NCBI GenBank assembly: GCA_012961655.1
Contig: DTYX01000483.1
Coordinates: 1 to 5,463, forward strand
Source: Candidatus Poribacteria bacterium
GTDB taxonomy: Bacteria > Poribacteria > WGA-4E > DTYX01
DNA: 5,463 bases
Direction: 5' to 3'
Each line of letters begins with the position of its first letter. Position 1 is the first letter of the stretch. A model generated the notes under the pieces. That model saw nothing but the letters and a program-made list of their open reading frames with translations. It did no database searches and was not told the DNA's origin. A program made the translations under genes and the position numbers. Below, in pieces: positions 5,253-5,463 of this stretch.

Positions 5253-5463
5253 TCACCTCAACACCACCATCTTTTTCGTCATTTTAAATCCGTTTGCTTT
5301 CATCGTGTAAAAATAAACCCCGCTGGCGACGCGTTCACCCGCCTCATCTCTACCGTCCCAATGAGCTGTTTTTTTCTTGCTCAAGTATGAGCCCGCCTCT
5401 TTACGCCCCAATTTAATCGAGCGAATCAACTCACCTTTTAGATTGTAGATACTAATGGTCACA
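5253..5463 (-). CDS. C-terminal end of a secreted protein with FlgD-Ig-like / type IX-like tail (partial)
   Basis: Only the last 70 or so codons are in the window; the frame is open to the right edge and the true start lies outside. The GTG at 5462 is most likely an internal valine of the first beta strand (VTISIYNLKG). Visible features are typical of FlgD-Ig-like / Por-secretion C-terminal domains: a short strand with NLKGELIRSIKLG, then WDGRDEAGERVASGVYFYTMKA, and a final KMTKKMVVLR strand ending a few residues before the stop. Such tails follow large extracellular proteins in FCB-group and related bacteria, where they act as sorting signals or simply as a structural C-terminal module. The nature of the main protein is unknown. 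No terminator with a T-tract follows; the palindrome at 5210-5229 is the nearest structure. Confidence 0.8.
   Translation of the reverse strand, partial: VTISIYNLKGELIRSIKLGRKEAGSYLSKKKTAHWDGRDEAGERVASGVYFYTMKANGFKMTKKMVVLR

Noticed and set aside
1..5463. CRISPR array, tRNA, rRNA, transposase, defence or biosynthetic cluster
   Set aside because: No regularly spaced repeats, no cloverleaf or rRNA core sequence, no transposase or integrase motifs, and no multi-gene logic beyond loosely stress-related single genes.

Overview
The window is about 5.5 kb of moderately AT-rich bacterial DNA with intact single-copy genes, ordinary Shine-Dalgarno sites and sigma70-like promoters. The best taxonomic clue is at the right edge: a minus-strand gene ends in a FlgD-Ig-like / type IX-style C-terminal domain (NLKGELIR ... 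WDGRDEAGE ... SGVYFY ... KMVVLR). Such tails close many secreted proteins of the FCB superphylum and of Poribacteria-like lineages. The wide intergenic gaps, a decayed dehydrogenase fragment and a short palindromic repeat fit an environmental, possibly uncultivated, genome of that kind. This is an inference; there is no rRNA or other phylogenetic marker in the window.

Layout. The left part is on the plus strand: an unrecognised helical protein (51-710), then an APH/choline-kinase-fold phosphotransferase (877-1965). The rest is on the minus strand and converges on the kinase at about 1966-2064. Read in its own direction from the right edge it holds: the 3' end of the FlgD-Ig-like gene (from 5463 to 5253); a palindrome (5210-5229); a C-terminal relic of a zinc-type alcohol dehydrogenase (5206-5081); a consensus promoter and a leader of about 258 nt feeding a CspA-type cold-shock gene (4683-4480), closed by a long hairpin terminator (4457-4392); a DJ-1/PfpI-family gene (4220-3621); a complete zinc-less MDR dehydrogenase (3531-2491) with its own extended -10 promoter; and a YgbA-type cysteine-rich protein (2406-2065).

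How the genes relate. Cold-shock protein, DJ-1/PfpI protein, NAD-type dehydrogenase and YgbA (a family linked to nitrosative stress in enterobacteria) share a loose stress/redox flavour. Their separate promoters, the terminator and the gaps argue against one operon. I see no defence system, CRISPR array, complete mobile element, tRNA or rRNA, and no convincing undescribed multi-gene system. The points most worth a second look are the cold-shock leader with its inverted repeat and mini-ORF, the dehydrogenase relic beside the palindrome, the kinase with a changed Brenner motif, and the perfect hairpin inside the 3' end of the dehydrogenase gene.
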